From NCBI GenBank assembly GCA_003162395.1, contig PMON01000052.1, positions 26,435 through 90,434 of the forward strand: a stretch of 64,000 nt of DNA, written 5' to 3'. This stretch comes from Acidimicrobiaceae bacterium. GTDB taxonomy: Bacteria; Actinomycetota; Acidimicrobiia; Acidimicrobiales; RAAP-2. Below the pieces are notes generated by a model. It made no database searches, was not told the origin of the DNA, and saw nothing but the letters and a program-made list of their open reading frames with translations. A program made the position numbers and the translations under genes. Positions 28,465-37,898 of the stretch are shown one piece after another. The stretch's first letter is position 1; each line of letters starts with the position of its first letter.

Positions 28465-29091
28465 ATGAAGGCTGACGAGATCTGGACGCACATCCATGCC
28501 GAGCGGTCCGCGATGGCCGAGACCTGGTCCGCGCTCACGCCCGAGCAGTGGAGCACCCCGTCGTGGTGCACGGGCTGGTCGGTCAAGGAGACCGCCGGGC
28601 ACGTCCTCGCGGCCGCTGAGCAGACGACCTTCAACTTCTACAAGGAGCTTGCTGGCGCCGGCATGAAGTTCAACGTCTTCACCGAGCGCGGGGCCAAGCG
28701 GCTCGCCACGCTCGCCCCCCACGAGCTCGTCGAGCGCCTCATGGCTCGAACCACCACCACCAATCACCCGCCGGCACCTGTCATCGCGATGCTCGGAGAG
28801 GTCATCGTGCACGGCGGGGACATCCGCCGCCCCCTGGGCCTCGAGCACCGCACACCGGAGGCCGCGCTCCGGGCAGTGGTCGACAACTGGAAGAAGTCGA
28901 ACATCCTCATCGGCGCCAAGCGGCGAATCGAAGGGTTGCGGCTTCGAGCGACCGACGCCGACTGGGTGCACGGCGATGGACCTGAGGTTGCAGGTCCGCT
29001 CCAGTCGCTCGTGCTCGCGATGACGGGACGCAAGGGCTCGCACGCGGCGCTCAGCGGCGACGGCGTTGCCACGCTCGGGACGCGGCCCTAG
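28465..29091 (+). CDS. Maleylpyruvate isomerase/mycothiol-dependent DinB-like protein
   Basis: LTPEQWSTPSWCTGWSVKETAGHVLAA and EVIVHGGDIRRPLG. Confidence 0.8.
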   Translation: MKADEIWTHIHAERSAMAETWSALTPEQWSTPSWCTGWSVKETAGHVLAAAEQTTFNFYKELAGAGMKFNVFTERGAKRLATLAPHELVERLMARTTTTNHPPAPVIAMLGEVIVHGGDIRRPLGLEHRTPEAALRAVVDNWKKSNILIGAKRRIEGLRLRATDADWVHGDGPEVAGPLQSLVLAMTGRKGSHAALSGDGVATLGTRP

Positions 29092-29291
29092 CCACACCGC
29101 GGTCGATTGCTCGGCATCCGAGCTGCTCGAGCAGGGCTCGGACGCGGTGTCCCGCGCGGACAGGCCACGCGGTGGTGGTTGCTGCTGGTCCGCCTGGCAT
29201 GCACGTGAGGCCGCCGCAATGAGAACCCGGCTCGCGCTCGTGCTTCTGGTAAGACCGACGCCGTAGCGAAACGAAGCACCAGGGAGGCACG

Positions 29292-29705
29292 ATGTTGAAG
29301 GGTTTCCGCAGTTTCCTCCTCCAAGGAGAGCTCATTGTCATCGCCGTCGGACTCGTCGTCGCACTGGCGTTCAGCAACCTGATCAAGGCATTCACGACCT
29401 CGATCGTCACACCGCTCGTGGACGCCGCCGAGGGCGGTGGCCCCGTGAGCGGCGGGCTCGGCTGGACGGTCAACGGGCAGCACGTCGACCTGGGCGCATT
29501 CATCGCCGGCATCGTCTACTTCGTCATTTTCATGGTGGTTGTCTACTTCGCGCTCGTCGTCCCCTATCGGACCTACATGGCGCGGCGCGGGACGAGCGTG
29601 TTCGGTCCCCCGCCTCCGATGAAGACATGCCCGGAGTGCCTGTCGGACGACCTGCCGGTCGCCGCGTCCAAGTGCCGGCACTGCGCAAGCGTGCTGACCA
29701 GCTGA
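29292..29705 (+). CDS. mscL: MscL-type mechanosensitive channel with C-terminal zinc ribbon
   Basis: MLKGFRSFLLQGELIVIAVGLVVALAFSNLIKAF and C-terminal CPECLSDDLPVAASKCRHC. Confidence 0.85.
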   Translation: MLKGFRSFLLQGELIVIAVGLVVALAFSNLIKAFTTSIVTPLVDAAEGGGPVSGGLGWTVNGQHVDLGAFIAGIVYFVIFMVVVYFALVVPYRTYMARRGTSVFGPPPPMKTCPECLSDDLPVAASKCRHCASVLTS

Positions 29706-29725
29706 GCACTCGGCGCTGACGCGCG

Positions 29726-30778
29726 TCACGGGACGATGAGGTGGCTGTCCCCGAACTCGTGCCATCGATACCCCATCGCGAGCGCCGCGTCGTAGGAGCC
29801 GAGCAGCAGCTCGCGCCCCAGCATCGCCTCCAGCATGAACAGGTGGGACGACACAGGCTCGTGCCAGCCCGTGACCATGCCGTCGACTGCCAGCATCTCG
29901 TGGTCCGGGGTGATCACGAGGTCGGTCCAGCCGTCGTACGCATGGACCTGGCCGTCGGCCCCCACGGCGGTCTCGAGCCCCCGAACGACGGTCGTTCCGA
30001 CGGCAATGACGCGCCCACCCGCCACGCGAGTCGCGTTGACCCGCTCTGCGGTCGACGCCGCGAGCTCCAGCCGCTCCGGATAGGGCAGCTCATCACCCTC
30101 CAATGACGCGACGCCCGTGTGCAGCACGATCGGTGCGACGCCGACCCCAGAGGCCGCGAGCCTCGTGAGGATCGCGTCGGTGAACGGCCGGCCCGCGCTC
30201 GGCATCTCCGCGCTGCCCGGCTCGGTTGCGTAGACGTTCTGGTACATGCCGATCGGCCAGCGTCGGCTGACGTAGCCGTACCTGATCGGCCGCCCGTGGG
30301 TCGCCAGCCAGTCGAGCACGCGCTGGCCGACGTCGAGGCGAGCGATCCACAGCCGCTCCCCCGAACCGAGGGGCTCGTCGAGCCACGCGGTCGCCCCGCC
30401 TGCAAGGTGCAGGTGCGAGGTTGGCGGCGACCCGCGCCACCGAGTCGCGACGCCACGATCGAGTCGGCGTGGCTCCACGATCCACCGCCCGTCGTCCAGC
30501 AGGGACGACAAGTGGATCACGAGCCGCTCGCCGTCGTCGTCGGTCGCGTCGATCGCAGCAGGAATCGTCGCCGACGTGTTGATCACGACGAGGTCTCCCG
30601 CTTCGAGGAAGGACGGCAGGAGCTGAAAGGAGCTCGACACCAGCGCTCCGGTCCCTCGAGAGGTGACGAGCATCCGCACGGCGTCACGCGCGAGACCGTG
30701 TGCCTCAGGAGGCTCCGTGGCCTCGAGCGAGCTCGGGAGCTCGAACGCGAAGCGCTCGAGCGCAGCTGTCGCCGTCAC
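29726..30778 (-). CDS. QueA-like (S-adenosylmethionine:tRNA ribosyltransferase-isomerase family) protein
   Basis: FELPSSLEATEPPE, GDLVVINTSATIPAAI, TDLVITPDHEMLAVDGMVTGWHEPVSSHLFMLEAMLG. Confidence 0.75.
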   Translation of the reverse strand: MTATAALERFAFELPSSLEATEPPEAHGLARDAVRMLVTSRGTGALVSSSFQLLPSFLEAGDLVVINTSATIPAAIDATDDDGERLVIHLSSLLDDGRWIVEPRRLDRGVATRWRGSPPTSHLHLAGGATAWLDEPLGSGERLWIARLDVGQRVLDWLATHGRPIRYGYVSRRWPIGMYQNVYATEPGSAEMPSAGRPFTDAILTRLAASGVGVAPIVLHTGVASLEGDELPYPERLELAASTAERVNATRVAGGRVIAVGTTVVRGLETAVGADGQVHAYDGWTDLVITPDHEMLAVDGMVTGWHEPVSSHLFMLEAMLGRELLLGSYDAALAMGYRWHEFGDSHLIVP

Positions 30779-31464
30779 GCGACCACCTCGCTGGAGCGAT
30801 AGCGACCGCTCGGAAGGTCCGACGCGAGGAGGGCTCGCAGCGCCGGGACGACTGACTCGGGCGTCGGCCGATCCGAGATGTCCTCGCCAGGGAACGCGGC
30901 TTGGTGCATGTCGGTGCGCATGTCGCCCGGGTCGAACACGTAGACCCGCAGCCTGGGCTCTTCGACGCCGAGGACCTGATGCAGCTGGTCGAGCGCCGCT
31001 TTCGACGAGCCGTAGCCGCCCCAGCCCTCGTACGCCTCGACGGCGGCGTCCGAGGAGACCGCGACCACGATGCCGCCGCTGCGCTGCAGGAGCGGAAGAG
31101 CCAGCTGCACGAGGGCGAGAGGAGCGATGACGTTCACCTCATAGACGTCCCGCAGCGCCTCGAGCGCCAGCTGCTCGAGCCGGGGCAGCGGCGAAGGACC
31201 GAGCGAGCTCGCGTTGTTGACCAGCAGGTCAAGCGAGCCGAGCTTCTCGGCCGCGCCGACGAGTGCTGCACGGTGCGCGGCCTTGGCGACGTCGCCCACT
31301 ACCGCCTCGACGGATCCACCGATCTCGGCGATCGCGACGCCCACCTCGTCGAGCGGACCGTGGGTGCGCCCGTCGATCACGAGGTCCCAGCCCTCTCCTG
31401 CGAGATCAAGGGCAACCGCTCGCCCTAGGCCCCGAGACGCTCCCGTCACGATCGCTACCGGCAT
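30775..31464 (-). CDS. Short-chain dehydrogenase/reductase
   Basis: VTGASRGLGRAV, VNNASSLG, YGSSKAAL. 4-bp overlap with the QueA-like gene; GAAGGAGA upstream of ATG. Confidence 0.9.
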   Translation of the reverse strand: MPVAIVTGASRGLGRAVALDLAGEGWDLVIDGRTHGPLDEVGVAIAEIGGSVEAVVGDVAKAAHRAALVGAAEKLGSLDLLVNNASSLGPSPLPRLEQLALEALRDVYEVNVIAPLALVQLALPLLQRSGGIVVAVSSDAAVEAYEGWGGYGSSKAALDQLHQVLGVEEPRLRVYVFDPGDMRTDMHQAAFPGEDISDRPTPESVVPALRALLASDLPSGRYRSSEVVA

Positions 31465-31496
31465 CTGGTCCCTCTCCTTCGCTGCGTCACCTGTCC

Positions 31497-31527
31497 ACGA
31501 TAGAAGTTAAAGTAAAGGTGAAGTCAA
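31497..31527 (-). promoter_or_regulatory. MerR-family-type promoter TTGACT-N19-TATCGT
   Basis: Reverse complement of 31522-31527 is TTGACT and of 31497-31502 is TATCGT, with a 19-nt spacer, ~33 bp upstream of the SDR start. Confidence 0.55.
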
Positions 31528-31545
31528 GGCGGGAGGCGAACTTTC

Positions 31546-31983
31546 TTGGAAGAGCATCTGACGATCGGGGAGATCGCGGAACGAAGCGGCCTCGCTCCGT
31601 CGGCGATCAGGTTCTACGAGCGGCGTGGCCTCCTCGCCGCCGAGCGAACCCTGGGGAACCAGCGGCGATATCGCAGGGACGTGCTGCGGCGAATCGCATT
31701 CGTCCGAATCGCACAGCGGGTGGGCTTGTCGCTGGAGGAGATCATCGAGGCACTCGCCTCGCTTCCGGTCGAGAAGGCTCCGAGCGCGCAGGAGTGGCAG
31801 CGCCTCACAAGGGGATGGCGCGAGCGGCTCGACGAGCGGATCGTGATGCTCGAAGCACTTCGTGGTGGGCTGACGAGCTGCATCGGCTGTGGATGCCTGT
31901 CACTTCGCACGTGCTCGCTGGCGAATCCAGGTGACGTCGTCGGCCGCGACGGCCCAGGACCCAGGTACCTGCTCAAGAACTGA
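31546..31983 (+). CDS. soxR: Redox-sensitive MerR-family regulator SoxR
   Basis: MerR HTH (TIGEIAERSGLAPSAIRFYERRGLL) and [2Fe-2S] motif CIGCGCLSLRTCSLANPGD. Confidence 0.9.
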   Translation: MEEHLTIGEIAERSGLAPSAIRFYERRGLLAAERTLGNQRRYRRDVLRRIAFVRIAQRVGLSLEEIIEALASLPVEKAPSAQEWQRLTRGWRERLDERIVMLEALRGGLTSCIGCGCLSLRTCSLANPGDVVGRDGPGPRYLLKN

Positions 31984-32616
31984 CGCAGCCGTCTGTCAGG
32001 CGAGACCGGTCCGATCGAGGGCTCAGCGAGGCACTTGAGCACGCAGATGCGTCACGCCGATCGACGGAGCCACGCGCGCGCTTGAGGTGAGGCGTCGACC
32101 CCACGCCGTCTCCCGAGGCATCGCTGGGGGGCTGGTCGAGCCGGCGTCGTGTCCATGGTCGCGTTGGCGGGACTCGAGGCGCGGATGCTGCTGGCAACTC
32201 TCGTGGCCGAGGGAGCACGTGGCGACCTCGGCGTCGAGGGCCACTGCCGGCCCTTCCTGAGCCCGCATCGTCACGACCATTTCTCGGACTCGCCGGGACG
32301 CTCGCACCCATGCCTGCGAGCGTCATAGCTCCACCAATTGATGACCATGTGGTCAATGCGAGCTCTGAGAGCCACGCCGCACCGTCGATGCCGTGGCGTC
32401 CGAGACACGGGCAATACGCCGCGACCGGCATCGTGACACGCAACTCTCGGGGACACTGGAACGTGTTATTAGCGAACGCGCTTTTGACAAATGCACCACC
32501 GGTTACGGGCACTTTGAGTGCGCCATGTCTGAAGCAATTGGGCCAATTGGGGCCGCGTTGCCGTGTTTTTTCGATCCCTTGTGCTGGGCGTGTGACTGCT
32601 TTCTCATGATGCCCGC

Positions 32617-33570
32617 ATGCAACGGACCATGATCAAGAAGAACAAGGCAAGTGCAGTGACACCCTGTGTCGGTTCTGTCCCTGCGACGGAATCAATTGGC
32701 TCGATTGGCTCGGTGGTGCGTCGCCGCCTCACGAGGCTTCGGCCATTTCTGTCGAATGGCTTGGCACGCAGCCTTGCGGTGTGCTCCGTCTTCTCCTTCG
32801 CGATCGTGACGACGACAGCACCGCACGCCATGACATCGCACATCGTGCGTCACTGGGCGCCGTCGGGCTGCGGGACACAAGGCACGATGCGCAACGAGGT
32901 CTCCAGTCAGCTCCCTCCCCGACGCATGCGCGGGTACGCGCTCGCCTACTGCAACGATTTTCGAGGGTCGAACCTCTCGAGGGGCTGGGGCAGGTTCAGC
33001 GGTGTTCCGGGAGGCGATCCAAGCGGCATGTTCGAGCCCTCGCACGTCGTCGTGGAGAATGGCACGCTCATGCTCAACACCTACCGTGACCCTGCGCACA
33101 ACAACGGCTGGGCAACTGGTGGGCTCTGCCAGTGCGGTGTTGCGCGAACCTACGGGGCGTACTTCGTGCGCTCACGGGTGACGGGACCTGGGGATGACGA
33201 GGTCCAGCTCCTTTGGCCTGCGGCCCACGTGTGGCCACCTGAGGTCGACTTCAACGAGACAGGTCTGCAGTTGACCAAGACGGCCTGGTACGTCCACTAC
33301 CGATCCAGCAACGACCAGGTCGCAAAGACCCTGCACGTGAATCTGACGAAGTGGCACACCTGGGGCGTCATCTGGAAGGCGAGGTCGCTCACCTTCACCG
33401 TCGACGGCGTGGTGTGGGGCATCGTGAGGAACCAGGCGATCATCCCCCACGAAGGGATGACCCTGGACATCCAGCAGCAGACCTGGTGCGGCATTGCGCC
33501 TGAGTGCCCGACCAAGCCGCTGTCGATGCTCGTCGACTGGGTCGCTGAGTTCGTGCCAGCACGCCACTGA
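32617..33570 (+). CDS. Secreted GH16-type glycoside hydrolase (copy 2)
   Basis: PPEVDFNE catalytic motif; extensive similarity to the protein at 21109-21927. Confidence 0.8.
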   Translation: MQRTMIKKNKASAVTPCVGSVPATESIGSIGSVVRRRLTRLRPFLSNGLARSLAVCSVFSFAIVTTTAPHAMTSHIVRHWAPSGCGTQGTMRNEVSSQLPPRRMRGYALAYCNDFRGSNLSRGWGRFSGVPGGDPSGMFEPSHVVVENGTLMLNTYRDPAHNNGWATGGLCQCGVARTYGAYFVRSRVTGPGDDEVQLLWPAAHVWPPEVDFNETGLQLTKTAWYVHYRSSNDQVAKTLHVNLTKWHTWGVIWKARSLTFTVDGVVWGIVRNQAIIPHEGMTLDIQQQTWCGIAPECPTKPLSMLVDWVAEFVPARH

Positions 33571-33592
33571 CCGACGCGGGCCTCGAGCGGGC

Positions 33593-33640
33593 GCGACACA
33601 CCTGGCAACGACCCCGCGTCGTGTGACCAGGTGTGGTCGC
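33593..33640. terminator. Long near-perfect hairpin between convergent genes
   Basis: GCGAC/ACACCTGG pairs with CCAGGTGT/GTCGC (1-nt bulge); inner stem ACGAC-CCCGC-GTCGT. Confidence 0.6.
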
Positions 33641-33873
33641 GGTTGCCGGTCGCACTCGGACACCCGAGCTTCGCGGCCCGGTGGCACTGGCCCCATCTGC
33701 GCTCTGCGTCGACAGTCCGGTCATCGGCCGTGCGCTCGCACCTCGAAGGAGTCGGTGCTCGCCTCGTTCGTGGTCGTGGGCTGTCAGCACCGCCGAGTCG
33801 CTCACCTGCCTGAGAAGCCGTCTCGGGGCAGTCGTCGAGCAGTGCAGCTCTCGATCGGCGGTGCTGATCGGCT

Positions 33874-35175
33874 TCAATCAGCGTGCTCGGCGTCAGCCAT
33901 GATCAGTCGAGGACCGGACGGCCAGTCGAAGTACCGCCACGTCCAGTTGATGAAGACGCGGAGGCGGTTCCGGAAGCCAACCAGGTAGAAGAGGTGCAGG
34001 CCCATCCACGCGATCCATCCCAGAAACCCGGTGATCAGCGGACCTCGCGGCAGCTGCGCCACCGCGGCGTTGCGGCCGATCGTCGCCATAATGCCCTTGT
34101 CCTTGTAGCGAAACGGCGAGGTGGGCCTCCCTTCGACCACGTTCAGGATCTGCCGGCCGCAGTGGCGTCCCGATTGGATGGCGACCTGTGCGAGCTGCGG
34201 GCACGTCGCGCCGCCGGCCGCGGCCGGGACGGCCGCACTGTCGCCCACGGCCCACACGCCAGGGTGGCCGGGCACGGAGAGGTCGCCTCCGACACGTACT
34301 CGTCCCGAGGGCCCCGGATCAGGGCCAACACCCTGCACGATTGTGCCCGTCGCCGTGACGCCTGCTGCCCACACGACGACGCGCGTGGGAATGGTCTCGC
34401 CGCTCGCAAGTCGCACTGCGTCGGTCGTGACCTCCGCGACGGACGTTCCGAGACGGACCTCGACGCCCCGCTTGCGGAGCCGCGCCAGCGCGTAGTCGCT
34501 CGCCTTCACCGAGAAGCCGCCAAGCAGCCGAGGCGCCACGTCGAGGAGCACCACCCGGGTCGAGGCGCGATCGATCTGCATGCGGTCCCTCTCGAGGCAC
34601 ACCTCGAGCAGCTCGAGGACCGCCCCGGCGGTCTCGACGCCGGTCGGGCCGCCGCCCACGATCACGAACGTCAGCTTGCGCGCGTCGACGTCGCCCTCAG
34701 CCTCGGCTTCCTCGAGCGCAAGGAGGAGCTGGTCGCGGAGATGGCGCGCGTCTGCCAGCGTGTACAGGGGCTTTGCGAACTCGTCCGCGCCGGGGATGCC
34801 GAAGAAGTTCGCCACCGCCCCGCTCGCGAAGACGATGTGGTCGAAGGAAAGCTGGGCACCGTCGCTGAGCTGCGCGAGGCGCCGGTCGAGGTCGACCCGC
34901 GCCACCAGACCATGGCGGTACGCGACATTGCCGCTCTTTCGGAAGATCGTCCGAATCGGATACGCGACGTCGGCCGGCTCGAGCCCCGCTGTCGCGACCT
35001 GATAGAGGAGCGGGAGGAAGGTGTGGAAGTTGTGCTTGTCGACGATCGTGACGTGGACTGGCTGGCCGGCGAGCATCCGCACGACCTCGAGCCCCGCGAA
35101 GCCGCCGCCAACGACGAGCACCTCAGGACACACAGAGGCCGTCGGCTCGGCAGGAGCGCTCGGGGTGCCGCTCAC
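33874..35175 (-). CDS. ndh: Type II NADH dehydrogenase (NDH-2)
   Basis: VLVVGGGFAGLEVVRML, FVIVGGGPTGVETAGA, VWAVGDSAAV, membrane-associated C-terminus. Confidence 0.88.
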   Translation of the reverse strand: MSGTPSAPAEPTASVCPEVLVVGGGFAGLEVVRMLAGQPVHVTIVDKHNFHTFLPLLYQVATAGLEPADVAYPIRTIFRKSGNVAYRHGLVARVDLDRRLAQLSDGAQLSFDHIVFASGAVANFFGIPGADEFAKPLYTLADARHLRDQLLLALEEAEAEGDVDARKLTFVIVGGGPTGVETAGAVLELLEVCLERDRMQIDRASTRVVLLDVAPRLLGGFSVKASDYALARLRKRGVEVRLGTSVAEVTTDAVRLASGETIPTRVVVWAAGVTATGTIVQGVGPDPGPSGRVRVGGDLSVPGHPGVWAVGDSAAVPAAAGGATCPQLAQVAIQSGRHCGRQILNVVEGRPTSPFRYKDKGIMATIGRNAAVAQLPRGPLITGFLGWIAWMGLHLFYLVGFRNRLRVFINWTWRYFDWPSGPRLIMADAEHAD

Positions 35176-35365
35176 GTCTCGATGTTAGGGAGCGGGCCTC
35201 AATCGGCCCGTCATGGCGCGGCGGTGCGGAAGGTCCCTGACCACGTCGTCGAGCCGTCCCCCTCGGCGCAGCCGCCGCCGTGCTGCTCTCGATCGTCGAC
35301 GACCAGCTGCTCGGCGCGCCATCGCGGCGCGGGGGCGCCAGCGTGAGAATAGGATTTTCGAGGTC

Positions 35366-35716
35366 ATGGCTGAGTCGATGAGTCCGATGGACGTCGTGAC
35401 GACGTTCGGAGCGGCGTGGGGCGCGCACGACCTCGACGCCGTCCTCGAGCTTGTGACCGACGACTGCGTGTTCGATGCCACGGGTCCCGCTCCAGACGGG
35501 ATGCGCCACGTCGGACGTGACGCGATCCGCGACGCATGGTCGCCCATCTTCATGGAGGCGTCATCGAGCTTCGAGCCCGAGGAGACCTTTTCGGCCGACG
35601 ACCGGGTCATCCAGCGTTGGCGGTACAGCTGGGCGGGCGGCCACATCCGCGGCGTGGACCTCTTTCGCGTCCGTGATGGCAAGGTCGTCGAGAAGTTCTC
35701 GTACGTGAAGGGCTGA
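35366..35716 (+). CDS. SnoaL-like/NTF2-fold protein
   Basis: WGAHDLDAVLELVTDDCVFDATGP...FRVRDGKVVEKFSYVKG. Confidence 0.8.
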   Translation: MAESMSPMDVVTTFGAAWGAHDLDAVLELVTDDCVFDATGPAPDGMRHVGRDAIRDAWSPIFMEASSSFEPEETFSADDRVIQRWRYSWAGGHIRGVDLFRVRDGKVVEKFSYVKG

Positions 35717-35762
35717 CCGGCCGGCGCGAGCAACTTGCAGGTGGGCACACTTCGAGTTCCCG

Positions 35763-35990
35763 CTACGGGGCGACCGACTGCCGCCCGTGAGCCTCGAAGC
35801 GCCGGAACGCGATGAGCATCCAGATCGCCTCGACGACGCCGAACGGCCATGCGCCGGCAAGGAACCCGTAGACGCTCGACAGCCCGCACCCCGCGGCGAA
35901 CGCGAGAACGAACCTCGATCCCCGGCGCTCGAGGGCGTACATGGCCATCATGAACCCGAGTGCGAGAACTCCGTAGATCGTCAGCGCCAT
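35763..35990 (-). CDS. Small membrane protein
   Basis: 75-aa ORF with two to three hydrophobic segments. Confidence 0.6.
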   Translation of the reverse strand: MALTIYGVLALGFMMAMYALERRGSRFVLAFAAGCGLSSVYGFLAGAWPFGVVEAIWMLIAFRRFEAHGRQSVAP

Positions 35991-35999
35991 GGCGGCACG

Positions 36000-36515
36000 C
36001 TACGTCGCCCCCGGCGCGCCGCACTGGTCCAGGTATCCCCTGACGTCTGCGGTCGATCGCAGCTCGACGACGGCCGTGGACGACCGATAGGCATCGATCG
36101 CACCATCCAGTCTCGGGCGACTGTCCAGGGGATACCGCCAGACCCACTTGAAGAAGTGGAGGTCGATCCTTTCGGGACAACCGGCTGCTTGGACCACACG
36201 ACCGTGGTTCATCACCGATCGTCGGACAACCCGAAACAGGCATACCCACCTCGAGGGAGCCAGCACGACGATCGTGTCGGCTCGGTCGAAGCGGAGCTCG
36301 AACGTGCCGCCGTAGTTCCCGTCGACGATCCAGCGATCACCCAGAAGTGCGCGGCTCAGCACGTCCGCCCATTCTTCCTTCGGGGTCTCCACCCATCCGG
36401 GTCGCCAATGGAGCTGGTCGAGGTGGATGACCGGAAGCCCCGTGCGCCGTCCCAGCTCGACGGCGAGCGTCGACTTGCCGGCACCGCCCGATCCGACAAT
36501 CGCGACTCGCTGCAT
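36000..36515 (-). CDS. P-loop 'DNA topology modulation' (FlaR-like) kinase-type protein
   Basis: VAIVGSGGAGKSTLAVELGRRTGLPVIHLDQLHW and WIVDGNYGGTFELRFDRADTIV. Confidence 0.85.
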   Translation of the reverse strand: MQRVAIVGSGGAGKSTLAVELGRRTGLPVIHLDQLHWRPGWVETPKEEWADVLSRALLGDRWIVDGNYGGTFELRFDRADTIVVLAPSRWVCLFRVVRRSVMNHGRVVQAAGCPERIDLHFFKWVWRYPLDSRPRLDGAIDAYRSSTAVVELRSTADVRGYLDQCGAPGAT

Positions 36516-36748
36516 CGTCCGGCCTCGATCCATCGTGCCCGACTCGTCCTGCGCGTCGGTCCTCGCCCACACATCAAAGCGCAGCTGGCGACCCTGGCGG
36601 TGCGAGTGCCCGCTGGCGCGGGGAGAGGCTCTTGGGTCGCCACACGACCGCTTCGGCACGTCGGTCGATTCGGCAGTCGCAGCCTGTCTCTATAGGGTGC
36701 GATGCACCACCACGCGGGCCCAGTCCCGACCACTGCTGAAACGAGGAC

Positions 36749-37897
36749 ATGACGATGGCCACGGCGGAATCAACCTCAGGTCTTGAGTTGCGCTCACTGG
36801 TCACTGCCGAGCGGGTGCTCGAGATCTCCCTGGTCGAGGCCCCGCGACCCGAGCCCACGCCCAGCCAGGTGGTGGTCCGCGTCGAGGCCGCACCCGTCAA
36901 CCCGTCTGATCTCGGCCTCTTGCTCGCCGGTGCAGACATCCAGGCTGCGAGCTTCGAGGGACCGGCCGAGCGCCCGCTCGTCCGCATCCCAGTTGAAGAG
37001 CGCGCGATGCGGTCATTGGCGGGCCGTGTCGGCAAATCGCTGTCGGTGGGCAACGAGGGTGCGGGGGTCGTGGTCGCAGCAGGAGCCGATGCAGCAGCGC
37101 AAAACCTCCTCGGTCGAGTCGTGGCAGTCGCAGGCGGCGCGATGTACGCCGAGTACCGCTGCGTGGAGGCGGCGCAGTGCCTGGCCCTCCCCGAGGGCAT
37201 GACGCCGAAGATGGGCGCGTCGTCGTTCGTCAATCCGATGACGACGCTGGGGATGATCGGGACGATGCGCAACGAAGGCCACTCGGCACTGATTCACACC
37301 GCGGCTGCCTCGAACCTCGGACAGATGCTCGTCAAGCTGTGCGACAAGGAGCACGTCGCACTCGTCAACATCGTCCGCAAGCACGAGCACGAGGAGCTCC
37401 TCAGGTCGATCGGGGCAACCCACGTGTGCAACTCGACGGCACCATCGTTCATGCAGGACCTCATCGAGGCGATCGGCACGACCGGTGCGACCATCGCGTT
37501 CGACGCGGTTGGCGGCGGCCAGCTCGCCAGCCAGATCCTCACCTGCATGGAGGCCGCGTCCGTCGCTTCGATGACCGACTACAGCAGGTACGGCTCGACA
37601 ACCCACAAGCAGGTCTACATCTACGGCGGGCTCGACACGAGCCCGACGGTGCTGACGCGCAGCTTCGGCTTCGCATGGGGCCTTGGCGGCTGGCTGGTCA
37701 GCTCGTTCCTCCAGGGGATCGCACCCGAGGAGTTCCAGGCCCTGCGACAGCGGGTCGTCGCTGGGCTCCCCTCCACCTTCGCGAGCACCTACACGCGCGA
37801 GGTATCCCTCGCCGAGGCCCTGATGCCTGACTCCCTCGCCGGCTATACGAAGAAGGCGACCGGTGAGAAGTACCTCGTGACGCCCTGGAGACGATGA
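36749..37897 (+). CDS. Zinc-binding/quinone oxidoreductase-type dehydrogenase
   Basis: VEAAPVNPSDLGLL, GNEGAGVVVAAG, AFDAVGGGQLASQIL. Confidence 0.85.
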   Translation: MTMATAESTSGLELRSLVTAERVLEISLVEAPRPEPTPSQVVVRVEAAPVNPSDLGLLLAGADIQAASFEGPAERPLVRIPVEERAMRSLAGRVGKSLSVGNEGAGVVVAAGADAAAQNLLGRVVAVAGGAMYAEYRCVEAAQCLALPEGMTPKMGASSFVNPMTTLGMIGTMRNEGHSALIHTAAASNLGQMLVKLCDKEHVALVNIVRKHEHEELLRSIGATHVCNSTAPSFMQDLIEAIGTTGATIAFDAVGGGQLASQILTCMEAASVASMTDYSRYGSTTHKQVYIYGGLDTSPTVLTRSFGFAWGLGGWLVSSFLQGIAPEEFQALRQRVVAGLPSTFASTYTREVSLAEALMPDSLAGYTKKATGEKYLVTPWRR

Positions 37898-37898
37898 C

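Noticed and set aside
32342-32355. TGACCA-TG-TGGTCA palindrome in the soxR/GH16 intergenic region
   Set aside because: A 6+6 bp palindrome is too short to support an operator call without a regulator or conservation.
33883-35346. 487-aa plus-strand ORF opposite ndh
   Set aside because: Shadow ORF of a well-supported NDH-2 gene on the other strand.
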